Assembly (NCBI GenBank): GCA_910578235.1
Contig: CAJTPP010000097.1
Coordinates: 1 to 7,176, forward strand
DNA from: an uncultured Clostridia bacterium
Lineage (GTDB): Bacteria; Bacillota; Clostridia; UBA1381
Reading direction: 5' to 3'
Length of the DNA: 7,176 bases
Position numbers and translations under genes: made by a program. A model generated the notes under the pieces. It was not told the DNA's origin. It made no database searches and saw only the letters and a program-made list of their open reading frames with translations. Shown in pieces: positions 1 to 5,673 of this stretch. The first letter of the stretch is position 1, and each line of letters starts with the position of its first letter.

Positions 1-129
1 AAATATATAACAGTATATTATAAAAGAATATACTATAGATTAGTATCAATATAATGTTTAATATAATACATTTATAATGAATTAATAGTTTAAGGTACAG
101 ACAGAGAAGCTATATTATTTAAGGTGTTC
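1..129. other. AT-rich flank downstream of the integrase gene
   Basis: This stretch is very rich in A and T and holds no convincing reading frame. It lies just beyond the 3' end of the leftward integrase gene, where integrative elements often carry their attachment core and the recombinase arm-binding sites. Nested short inverted repeats occur at its left side. I could not find a copy of any part of it in the rest of the window, so it cannot be named as an attachment site from this sequence alone. Confidence 0.4.
12..46. repeat. Nested short inverted repeats (AGTATATT/AATATACT and ATACTA/TAGTAT)
   Basis: AGTATATT at 12-19 is mirrored by AATATACT at 27-34, and ATACTA at 30-35 is mirrored by TAGTAT at 41-46, so the two palindromes share a half. 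Chance palindromes are common in such AT-rich DNA, so significance is uncertain. The position beyond the 3' end of the integrase gene would fit recombinase or excisionase arm sites, which is inference. Confidence 0.3.
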
Positions 130-155
130 ACGAGACAGTTTTCACACTGTCTCGT
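130..155 (+). terminator. 10-bp hairpin enclosing the int stop codon; terminator-like on the + strand
   Basis: ACGAGACAGT at 130-139 pairs perfectly with ACTGTCTCGT at 146-155 across a 6-nt loop. The loop contains the integrase stop codon (TGA on the minus strand, 142-144). On the plus strand the stem is followed by TTATTTT, as expected of a terminator for transcription entering from the left. On the minus strand it is followed by GAACACC, with no U-tract, so it is a poor terminator for int itself. It may insulate the element from outside transcription, or be a protein-binding palindrome. Confidence 0.5.
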
Positions 156-1317
156 TATTTTGCATTATGTCATTGAGCTTTTTCATTTCCTCTACTTTTC
201 TATCTATCATAACGTGCATATAAGTATCACCTGTTACTTTAATGGATGAATGCCCCATAAGTTCCTGCACTGTTTTTAAATCCATTCCGACTTCCAAACT
301 TCTTGTTGCAAACGTATGTCTCAGACAATGCGGATTTGCGTGTCCTATACCTGCTCTTTTGGCCATTCTTGAAAATGTTCTGTTAAAATTAGCAGGATCT
401 ATCAAGCCTCCTATCTCAGTTGCAAATACTAAATCGTTATCCTCATATAACTCTCCTGCCAACAATTTTTCCTTATCCCGTCTCTCTCTATGCTTCTCCA
501 ATAATTTATACAGGTAATCAATTATAGGAATTACACATCGGCTTTTAGTTGTTTTTGTATCAGTTATCACAAGTTTAGTTTTCTTATTCTTGCTCTCATA
601 ATCTTTAACACGATTCACTGTTCTTTTTATATACACAAGATGTTTGTCCATATCTATATCACTCCATCTAAGTGATAAAAGTTCGCCACGTCTTACACCC
701 GTGAAAAGGCTAAATAGAACTGCAATACCCATTCTGTCCTTTTCAAGAACATTAAATAATTTATCCTGTTCTGCCTGTGAAAGCACCCTCATTTCTTTAT
801 AATCATCTTTGGGAATAACAATATGTTCCGTCACATTTTTATATAATAAATCTTCCCATATCGCGTTATTAATCCCTGCATGAAGAACAGTGTTTAACGT
901 ATGTATTGTTTTAGCTGACAATCCCTTTTCTTTCATTTCGTTATATAACTGCTGTAACTGTTCTGATTTTAAATCTATAATTTTTACATCTCCCATAACA
1001 GGGTATAAATGTATTCTCAATAATGTTTCGTATTGTTCGAATGTTGTCTGTTTCAGGCTGTTTTTCTTGTAAGTCCATAGCCAGTGGTTCATCCATGTTT
1101 TTATAGTCGGACTTACAGATGAATCAATATATTTTCCGTCCTGTAATTCTTTTAGCGCTGTTGTAATCTTGGCTGCTACAACATTTCGCGTCTTTGCGTA
1201 AAAATATTTACGCTTTTGTGTACCATTCTTATTTCTGCCGATTGTGACAGCTCCCTGCCACAATCCATCCTTCCGCCTTACAATAGAGCCTTCTCCTGCG
1301 CCACGTTTTTTACTCAT
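142..1317 (-). CDS. int: Tyrosine recombinase (phage/ICE-type site-specific integrase)
   Basis: A 391-residue DNA integrase of the tyrosine recombinase family, which would cut and rejoin attachment sites to insert or excise the element. Residues about 7-65 (GEGSIVRRKDG onward) look like the AP2-like arm-DNA-binding domain. Residues about 70-165 look like the SAM-like core-binding domain, and about 175-380 are the catalytic domain. All expected active-site residues are visible: Arg209 (TGVRRGE), a candidate Lys255 (DTKTTKSR), His330 and Arg333 (HCLRHTFAT), His356 (GHSS) and nucleophile Tyr366 (DTYMHV). The ATG is preceded by TAGGAGG with 8 nt spacing, so the start is firm. Length is normal for Gram-positive phage and ICE integrases, and nothing is truncated. 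It lies 62 nt behind xis on the same strand, separated by a terminator-like hairpin that may limit its expression. Its own att site is not identified. Confidence 0.96.
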   Translation of the reverse strand: MSKKRGAGEGSIVRRKDGLWQGAVTIGRNKNGTQKRKYFYAKTRNVVAAKITTALKELQDGKYIDSSVSPTIKTWMNHWLWTYKKNSLKQTTFEQYETLLRIHLYPVMGDVKIIDLKSEQLQQLYNEMKEKGLSAKTIHTLNTVLHAGINNAIWEDLLYKNVTEHIVIPKDDYKEMRVLSQAEQDKLFNVLEKDRMGIAVLFSLFTGVRRGELLSLRWSDIDMDKHLVYIKRTVNRVKDYESKNKKTKLVITDTKTTKSRCVIPIIDYLYKLLEKHRERRDKEKLLAGELYEDNDLVFATEIGGLIDPANFNRTFSRMAKRAGIGHANPHCLRHTFATRSLEVGMDLKTVQELMGHSSIKVTGDTYMHVMIDRKVEEMKKLNDIMQNNETV

Positions 1318-1343
1318 AAATACATCCTCCTATATATCAAAAC

Positions 1344-1369
1344 AACCGAGCGAAAAATTTCACTCGGTT
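1344..1369 (-). terminator. Intrinsic terminator/attenuator between xis and int
   Basis: On the minus strand the RNA would form a 12-bp stem (AACCGAG-U-GAAA pairing with UUUC-G-CUCGGUU) around a 2-nt apex, with one G-U wobble, followed by GUUUUGAUAU. On the plus strand the wobble becomes an A-C mismatch, so the hairpin is better formed in the xis-int direction. It sits after the xis stop and just upstream of the int RBS. It would stop most xis transcripts before int or act as a control point. Alternatively it protects int from read-through. Confidence 0.65.
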
Positions 1370-1379
1370 ATTCATCTAA

Positions 1380-1571
1380 TTATCTTATACTATTTTCTAC
1401 AAATGCTGCTGCTTGAAGCCATTCTTCTAATGCCTTTTTAGGAATAATGATTCGTTTGCCAACCGTAATTTTCGGAAATCCCTCCGAATGTACAAGGTTA
1501 TACAGGTTATTTTTTCCTATAGGTATAACCTCCTGTAAAGTTTTCATGTCATAGCATAATGCTTCATTCAT
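1380..1571 (-). CDS. xis: Excisionase-like small HTH DNA-binding protein
   Basis: A 63-residue basic protein with the layout of the excisionase/AlpA helix-turn-helix family. Residues about 10-29 (TLQEVIPIGKNNLYNLV) form the predicted helix-turn-helix. They are followed by a short wing (GFPKITVGKRIIIP, about 31-44) and the typical terminal helix (KKALEEWLQ, about 45-53). Such proteins bend attachment-site DNA and steer the integrase towards excision; some also regulate transcription. The ATG follows AAAGGAG with 9 nt spacing. A nearer upstream ATG is out of frame and closes at once. It is first in a minus-strand pair with int and divergent from the large unknown gene, which matches Tn916-like and phage modules. 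The excisionase role rests on size, fold and position, not on any test. Confidence 0.85.
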   Translation of the reverse strand: MNEALCYDMKTLQEVIPIGKNNLYNLVHSEGFPKITVGKRIIIPKKALEEWLQAAAFVENSIR

Positions 1572-1623
1572 TTTTCATTTCTCCTTTCAATATTTAATAT
1601 TTCATAAAAATAATATATATTTT

Positions 1624-1643
1624 TAATAGGTTGTTACCTATTA
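1624..1643. promoter_or_regulatory. Perfect 8-bp palindrome in the divergent xis/unknown-gene control region
   Basis: TAATAGGT at 1624-1631 is mirrored by ACCTATTA at 1636-1643 with a TGTT spacer. It lies between two divergent genes, about 50 nt upstream of the xis start codon. On the minus strand a weak promoter for xis can be proposed: TTGTCA (1686-1691), then AATTAT (1663-1668) with a 17-nt spacer. The palindrome would then fall within the early xis transcript. An operator, possibly for Xis itself or a host repressor, is the simplest reading. With no U-tract after the stem on the minus strand, a terminator is unlikely there. Confidence 0.45.
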
Positions 1644-1684
1644 TTATTTTGTTATATAATGTATAATTTTTTATTATCCTGTCA

Positions 1685-1713
1685 TTGACAAATGATAAAT
1701 AATGTAGTATCGT
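1685..1713 (+). promoter_or_regulatory. Probable promoter for the 506-codon unknown gene
   Basis: A perfect -35 box TTGACA (1685-1690) is followed after 17 nt by TATCGT (1708-1713), a 4-of-6 match to the -10 consensus. The RBS AAAGGAG (1721-1727) comes almost directly after the expected start of transcription, so the leader would be very short. The -35 also forms half of an odd palindrome, TGTCA-T-TGACA (1680-1690), whose other half could serve the divergent xis promoter. Confidence 0.5.
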
Positions 1714-1736
1714 AAAATAAAAAGGAGAATTTTAAA

Positions 1737-3257
1737 ATGAAAACTCAAGACAAAACTATTCCAGAGAAATACACCATTGATTGTCCCAATCATAGACTTC
1801 CTCATACACCCTATGTTTCTATTTCTCGCATTGCATATAATCTTATAATTCAGGACAAAACCATTTCTCCTGAAAGAGTAACCGGAACTAATAGGATACT
1901 GACATCTTTAAAAAACTATCTTAAAGCGAATAATACTCCCTTTAATTTGAGATTAGGAAAATGTATTGTCGAATATGACTACAACAAAATCAGCAACTTT
2001 GTTATATTTAAAATCGCAAATATTTTACATACAGTAAACAATGAACATTACACTTGCTATTATATAATAACTGCAGAGGATAATAGTATTGGTATAACTA
2101 TCGTACTCTCAGAAAACGAACCCAACCATAAAGCATACATTCAAAACTGCATACAAAGTGATAGACGTTTTTCAAAATATAAGTTGTATGATAAAGATTT
2201 AGATAAAATATTTCAGTTATCTGAAAAATTTCAATTATTTATGAGCAGTTCTTCCGATTTAAATAACAGCGTTTTCCAAGTAGGGGAATATCACATTACT
2301 GAATCTCCAGAATATATCGAATATTTTGCAGATAAAGCTGCCCAAACAGCTAGAGAAAAAGTATATAATGAAAAATTTGGTACAAAGAATAAACAAGAGA
2401 TAACGGAGTCTTTACAAGTTCCAGATGACACAATTTCACATATACCCATACCGCATCATAATTATGATAGTTACATTTACGAAAAATTGATGAAACTATT
2501 GTCTGTATTGAACGAAACAATTATACTATTCCTTCTTGGATATTTCATCTCACATAATTACAATGAATATATACCTGCAGAGTACAGATTCTCATTAAAT
2601 CTACAATCTAAACAGATAAAAAATACAGAACGCTTATATAACATATTATCTTATTTAATTTTTGAAGAGGATGAGGAACAACCAATTTATTTTAATAAAT
2701 CAGAAAAGTTTTCTAAAAGAATAATGAAAGCAAAGTATATGCCGTTAATTTTAACAACAGCAGACTTTAATAAAGCTGATAAAGCATACCTTACTAATAT
2801 TATTGGAAACTATTATAAATCAAAAAAATGTAATACTGACTTTATTATAGCATCTTCAAAAGAAATCATATCCAAACATATAGAAAACAAGCTGATTTCT
2901 TCTGTTAATAATTCCACTATTGCTGAATTAAAGACAGATAAATCAATTTTTGAGAGTAAACATGAGTTTTTTGAATATATGCATTGCCTCATAGACTATA
3001 ATGAAGATATAATTGCTGAAGGCATAGACCAAAAAAAGGATAATTTAAAAAAACAATCTGCTCTTTCGGGAAATAAAATCTACAGATATGCTTCTATTAT
3101 CTACTTTCTTGAAAAATATATCCAGTACCTTCTTGATTCTGAATATATTACAACAGAACAATATGCAGAACTTTCATCCAAATGTTTAAAGCTATATTCA
3201 GAAGATCTTGACAAGTCTGAAACCACAACGAAGCCTGATACACAAATCAATATTTAG
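1737..3257 (+). CDS. Unrecognised 506-residue element protein, ending at an in-frame amber codon
   Basis: I do not recognise this protein. It is rich in Lys, Asn, Ile and Tyr, in keeping with low-GC DNA. It has no signal peptide, no clear Walker A motif and no recognisable catalytic signature. Residues about 256-272 (VLNETIILFLLGYFI region) are hydrophobic and could be a buried helix or a single membrane segment. An acidic patch (FEEDEEQP) lies near 309-316. The last about 20 residues (SEDLDKSETTTKPDTQINI) look like a flexible linker rather than a domain end. The start is firm: ATG with AAAGGAG 9 nt upstream. The stop is TAG, after which the frame stays open for 113 more codons, so the protein may be a shortened form of a 620-codon gene. 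Placed next to int/xis and divergent from them, it could be a replication or accessory protein of the element, but that is a guess. Confidence 0.75.
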   Translation: MKTQDKTIPEKYTIDCPNHRLPHTPYVSISRIAYNLIIQDKTISPERVTGTNRILTSLKNYLKANNTPFNLRLGKCIVEYDYNKISNFVIFKIANILHTVNNEHYTCYYIITAEDNSIGITIVLSENEPNHKAYIQNCIQSDRRFSKYKLYDKDLDKIFQLSEKFQLFMSSSSDLNNSVFQVGEYHITESPEYIEYFADKAAQTAREKVYNEKFGTKNKQEITESLQVPDDTISHIPIPHHNYDSYIYEKLMKLLSVLNETIILFLLGYFISHNYNEYIPAEYRFSLNLQSKQIKNTERLYNILSYLIFEEDEEQPIYFNKSEKFSKRIMKAKYMPLILTTADFNKADKAYLTNIIGNYYKSKKCNTDFIIASSKEIISKHIENKLISSVNNSTIAELKTDKSIFESKHEFFEYMHCLIDYNEDIIAEGIDQKKDNLKKQSALSGNKIYRYASIIYFLEKYIQYLLDSEYITTEQYAELSSKCLKLYSEDLDKSETTTKPDTQINI

Positions 3258-3599
3258 GGTATTTCTCATACGATATTAGAAGCACTACTCACTGCATATC
3301 AAGATGGTAAATTTCCGATAGAGAAACTTTCAAATAAACCCTGTTTATATACAGGTTGTAAGACACAAAATAAACTAATATGCTTTCCCCATATCGAAAA
3401 TAATCCTTTGCAGGAAGTTATCAGTTCTTTAAATTTACATAGTATTGACCTTAACAAAGATGCTCAGGAGCAATTAAAACAATGTTGGAAGGATAATAAT
3501 ATTTTACACACAAGCGGTAAAAATGGTACTGTCTATAAAGGCAAAACAGATACATATCTTGCCTTTATACCGGATGCTATAGAGGAATTTTTAAAATGA
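3258..3599 (+). pseudogene. In-frame 113-codon continuation beyond the amber codon; likely C-terminal domain of the upstream gene
   Basis: Directly after the TAG at 3255-3257 the same frame runs open to TGA at 3597-3599. It begins GISHTILEALLTAYQDGKF and ends DTYLAFIPDAIEEFLK. There is no ATG or GTG in the frame. The first TTG (3408-3410) has no Shine-Dalgarno sequence and would cut the segment in half, so independent translation is improbable. The helix-rich start, the two cysteines in KPCLYTGCK, and the turn HTSGKNGTVYKGKTD suggest a small folded, perhaps winged-helix-like domain. Two readings fit: a recent nonsense mutation in a 620-codon gene, or translational readthrough giving a long form. 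TAG is used as an ordinary stop by the cysteine desulfurase gene nearby, so general recoding is unlikely. Confidence 0.55.
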
Positions 3600-3707
3600 T
3601 TTTACATAATTCAACCACAATAACACTTCAACATCATGCGAAAGGTCAGTTTTTAAGCCATTTGTATGCGTTGATGATATGTTGAACCAAAAAAACAAAA
3701 AAATAAA
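3600..3707. other. Short intergenic region with an imperfect inverted repeat
   Basis: No gene is visible here. TTCAACAT (3627-3634) and ATGTTGAA (3679-3686) are inverted. The pairing extends inwards (CAT at 3635-3637 with ATG at 3674-3676) past a 2-nt bulge. It lies just beyond the end of the rightward open frame and before the shared terminator. The right end of the mobile element could fall in or near here, but no matching copy was found at 1-141. Confidence 0.3.
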
Positions 3708-3739
3708 CCTGTTGATGTTTATTATAGTACATCAACAGG
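3708..3739 (-). terminator. Strong intrinsic terminator of the Fic gene, shared between convergent genes
   Basis: CCTGTTGATGT (3708-3718) pairs perfectly with ACATCAACAGG (3729-3739) across a 10-nt loop. On the minus strand the stem is followed by TTTATTTTTTTG, a strong U-tract, 11 nt past the Fic stop codon. On the plus strand it is followed only by CTTTTC, so it may also weakly end rightward transcription from the unknown gene. Confidence 0.88.
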
Positions 3740-3750
3740 CTTTTCATCTC

Positions 3751-4833
3751 TTAATTTGCCCTGTATTCTATTCTATCGGTTGATGTTGAAGCTAATATTT
3801 TAGCTTCAACAAGCTCTTCAAGCTCCTTTTGAGCCAGTTCAATATCCACATTATATCGTTTTGAATAAATATCAGCTGTAATAATATTACCTTTGTTTCT
3901 TCTCAAATAAACTATTACTTGTCTTTGTCTATTGGACATATCAAGATGTCTTTCACTATATCCAAATCCCTCACAAGCCTGATAAAGAACATCAAGGATA
4001 GTTTCAAGATAGAATATGATTATAAATGTAATATCGTTATATTCATTCTCGCTATTCTCTAAGGCTCTGTAATAGCCTGACTTATTTTGTAATACTCCTG
4101 TAGATATTGAGATTCCTCTAAACTTATCAAAGCCTTTATCAATCAGATAATTTTGCAATAAAAGTCTAGCACATCTGCCATTACCGTCACAGAATGGATG
4201 TATATACACAAAGTAGTAATGTATAATTATCGCTTTTTTAAAACTATTTAGCGTATCATTATTATTTATGAATTTAAACAGCTGATCCATCATATCTTCT
4301 ATTTTTTCCGCCTCCGGAGCGTAAAAACTGATATTACCCATTGAATCTGCAATAACAACATCATCTATTCTATATTTCTCGCCTTGAATTTCAATATTAT
4401 CTACAGCATCATCAGACAGCACTTTCCAAAGGTTCAGAACATTCTCCTCGTCAAATTTAAAACCTCTATTCAGCACCAATTCAATGGCATTGATATTATT
4501 TTTAATCATCTTCTCCGAATGATTTGACGGTTCTTTTCCTTCAGATAATTTAACTGTATCAGCAATAGTAGATCTTGCACCCTCAATAGTGCAAGTTGAG
4601 TATGCCTCGTCAGTAATAAATTTTATAGGGTCAACTTTTGCACTTTGATACACTCTTTCTATTTCATCAATCAGATTATTTATTTCTTTAGAATACACAA
4701 ATTTTAATGATTCTCCATTTTTAGCCTTTAAAGGTAGAATAATAGAGTTTTTAATACGTTCAGCAATAATGTTCTTATATTCCTCGTTGTCTGCAAACTT
4801 ATATTTAAGTTTTTTATAATCCAAATATTCCAT
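3751..4833 (-). CDS. fic: Fic domain protein (putative AMP/nucleotidyl transferase), class II type
   Basis: A 360-residue soluble protein. Fic enzymes usually move AMP from ATP onto a hydroxyl side chain of a target protein. Residues 212-223 read HPFCDGNGRCAR, a full match to HPFx[DE]GNGRxxR with catalytic His212 and the phosphate-binding loop intact. TCTIEG at 80-85 fits the inhibitory-helix motif [ST]xxxE[GN], whose Glu84 would block ATP binding. This N-terminal placement marks class II Fic proteins, which are self-inhibited. NISFYAPEAEKIEDMM (about 167-182) is the expected target-docking flap region. Residues about 296-350 (NRQRQVIVYLRRNKG, then a second helix pair) look like a C-terminal winged helix. 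The ATG at 4833 is preferred over an in-frame TTG 13 codons upstream: AAAAGAGGTGA lies just before it, and the TTG lies upstream of the -10 box. Target and any partner are unknown; no antitoxin gene adjoins it. Confidence 0.93.
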   Translation of the reverse strand: MEYLDYKKLKYKFADNEEYKNIIAERIKNSIILPLKAKNGESLKFVYSKEINNLIDEIERVYQSAKVDPIKFITDEAYSTCTIEGARSTIADTVKLSEGKEPSNHSEKMIKNNINAIELVLNRGFKFDEENVLNLWKVLSDDAVDNIEIQGEKYRIDDVVIADSMGNISFYAPEAEKIEDMMDQLFKFINNNDTLNSFKKAIIIHYYFVYIHPFCDGNGRCARLLLQNYLIDKGFDKFRGISISTGVLQNKSGYYRALENSENEYNDITFIIIFYLETILDVLYQACEGFGYSERHLDMSNRQRQVIVYLRRNKGNIITADIYSKRYNVDIELAQKELEELVEAKILASTSTDRIEYRAN

Positions 4834-4855
4834 CAAATCACCTCTTTTCACTAAA

Positions 4856-4864
4856 ATTATACCA
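4856..4864 (-). promoter_or_regulatory. Extended -10 promoter of the Fic gene
   Basis: The minus strand reads TGGTATAAT, an exact extended -10 element. No good -35 box is seen 17 nt upstream (TTTATA), which is usual for extended -10 promoters. Transcription would begin near 4849, about 16 nt before the ATG, leaving room for the RBS only. This excludes the upstream TTG start. Confidence 0.65.
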
Positions 4865-4985
4865 TAATTCAATTAAGATATAAACACAAATTTTTTATTT
4901 TGTATTAAAAGATCCTGCTTTTATATCAGTTTATAGATGTAAAATAGCTGTATATACAAGTAGCTAAAATAATTTCAGATATAAG

Positions 4986-5018
4986 AAAAGGGCTTAAACA
5001 CTACGTTTAAGCCCTTTT
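4986..5018 (-). terminator. Terminator of the tRNA operon
   Basis: AAAAGGGCTTAAAC (4986-4999) pairs with GTTTAAGCCCTTTT (5005-5018) across a 5-nt loop, giving a 14-bp stem. On the minus strand the descending arm ends in GCCCTTTTCTTAT. It lies 2 nt after the CCA end of tRNA-Lys and ends the five-tRNA transcript. Confidence 0.9.
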
Positions 5019-5020
5019 CG

Positions 5021-5096
5021 TGGTGAGCCATCGGAGATTCGAACCCCGGACAACTTGATTAAAAGTCAAGTGCTCTGCCAACTGAGCTAATGGCCC
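5021..5096 (-). tRNA. tRNA-Lys (anticodon TTT)
   Basis: A 76-nt cloverleaf starting GGGCCATTAGCTC and ending in a discriminator A and an encoded CCA. The anticodon stem ACTTGA/TCAAGT surrounds the loop CTTTTAA, giving anticodon TTT for Lys codons AAA/AAG. The T loop GGTTCGAATC is intact. The acceptor stem pairs along its length with one G-U. It is the last gene of the operon, 7 nt after tRNA-Gln, with the terminator just behind. Confidence 0.97.
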
Positions 5097-5103
5097 GCAT
5101 AAA

Positions 5104-5179
5104 TGGCAGGGATAGCAGGACTCGAACCTACGCATGCCGGAATCAAAATCCGGTGCCTTACCGACTTGGCTATATCCCC
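5104..5179 (-). tRNA. tRNA-Gln (anticodon TTG)
   Basis: A 76-nt cloverleaf starting GGGGATATAGCC, with anticodon stem CCGGA/TCCGG around TTTTGAT. The anticodon TTG reads Gln codon CAA (and CAG by wobble). The CCA is encoded and the discriminator is G. The first acceptor pair is G1-U72, a weak pair as glutaminyl-tRNA synthetase commonly requires. It lies between tRNA-His and tRNA-Lys. Confidence 0.96.
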
Positions 5180-5245
5180 GTACTATCACTTTCCATTGAA
5201 TAGGTATAATTATTTATTTCTGACCAATGTATATCAGACAAAAAA

Positions 5246-5323
5246 TGGGGTGGGTAGTGGGATTCGAACCCACGACATTCAGTGCCACAAACTGACGCTC
5301 TAACCAGCTGAACTATACCCACC
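5246..5323 (-). tRNA. tRNA-His (anticodon GTG)
   Basis: A cloverleaf with anticodon stem TCAGT/ACTGA around TTGTGGC, giving anticodon GTG for CAC/CAU. The 5' end carries the extra G(-1) facing C73, the identity mark for histidyl-tRNA synthetase, encoded here in the DNA. The CCA is encoded. The acceptor stem GTGGGTA/TACCCAC is perfect. Confidence 0.96.
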
Positions 5324-5366
5324 ATATAATTTGGTGGCAGTATATCAAAACTCCCACAATACATGT

Positions 5367-5384
5367 CCAAACCTAAAGGTCTGG
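5367..5384 (-). other. Hairpin at the 3' side of tRNA-Arg in the tRNA operon spacer
   Basis: On the minus strand CCAGACCU, UU and AGGUUUGG could form an 8-bp hairpin with one G-U pair. Its first three bases are the CCA end of tRNA-Arg. It may influence 3' trimming of that tRNA; it has no U-tract and is not a terminator. It may also be coincidence. Confidence 0.3.
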
Positions 5385-5458
5385 CGTGTCTGGAGGGATT
5401 CGAACCCCCGGCCCATTGCTTAGAAGGCAATTGCTCTATCCAACTGAGCTACAGACAC
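5382..5458 (-). tRNA. tRNA-Arg (anticodon TCT)
   Basis: A 77-nt cloverleaf with acceptor GTGTCTG/CAGACAC, discriminator G and an encoded CCA. The anticodon stem ATTGC/GCAAT encloses CTTCTAA, so the anticodon is TCT for AGA/AGG. The T loop GGTTCGAATC is intact. It starts 6 nt after the end of tRNA-Gly. Confidence 0.97.
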
Positions 5459-5464
5459 ATAAAT

Positions 5465-5538
<74 letters not shown>

Positions 5539-5577
5539 ATATTCATATTATTGGCTTAACACCAATCAACTTGCATT

Positions 5578-5606
5578 ATTATATCAAAAGCAGTATTATT
5601 TGTCAA
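5578..5606 (-). promoter_or_regulatory. Consensus promoter of the tRNA operon
   Basis: The minus strand carries TTGACA (complement of 5601-5606), a 17-nt spacer and TATAAT (complement of 5578-5583). This is an exact match to the vegetative sigma factor consensus in both boxes and spacing. Strong promoters of this kind are usual for stable RNA operons. Confidence 0.93.
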
Positions 5607-5653
5607 GACTTTTTTTCAAAAATATTATTTATCTTTTTTCTGCAATTATGTAT

Positions 5654-5673
5654 GGGATAGAACAAGCTATCCC
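5654..5673 (-). terminator. Weak hairpin spanning the cysteine desulfurase stop codon
   Basis: GGGATAG (5654-5660) and CTATCCC (5667-5673) form a 7-bp stem with a 6-nt loop. The TAG stop codon of the cysteine desulfurase gene lies inside the stem. No U-tract follows on the minus strand (ATACATAATTGC), so termination would be weak. Read-through would feed the tRNA operon. Confidence 0.35.

Noticed and set aside
242..517. Plus-strand open frames inside the integrase gene (242-517, 890-1072, 1216-1441)
   Set aside because: They lie antisense to a well-supported integrase gene, lack ribosome binding sites and show no protein-like motifs.
3255..3257. Amber codon recoded genome-wide (for example to glutamine or pyrrolysine)
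   Set aside because: The cysteine desulfurase gene ends with TAG in a normal context, and no other in-frame TAG occurs within the recognised genes.
3408..3599. Independent 63-residue gene starting at TTG 3408
   Set aside because: No Shine-Dalgarno sequence precedes the TTG and the same frame is open back to the amber codon, so it is the tail of a longer interrupted frame.
4834..4872. Longer Fic start at TTG 4872
   Set aside because: The extra 13 codons run through the extended -10 promoter, while ATG 4833 has its own RBS.
5007..5430. Open frames across the tRNA genes
   Set aside because: They translate tRNA sequence (for example GSNPSRHA- and RRFESCYP-like strings, typical of tRNA genes read as protein) and are not coding.
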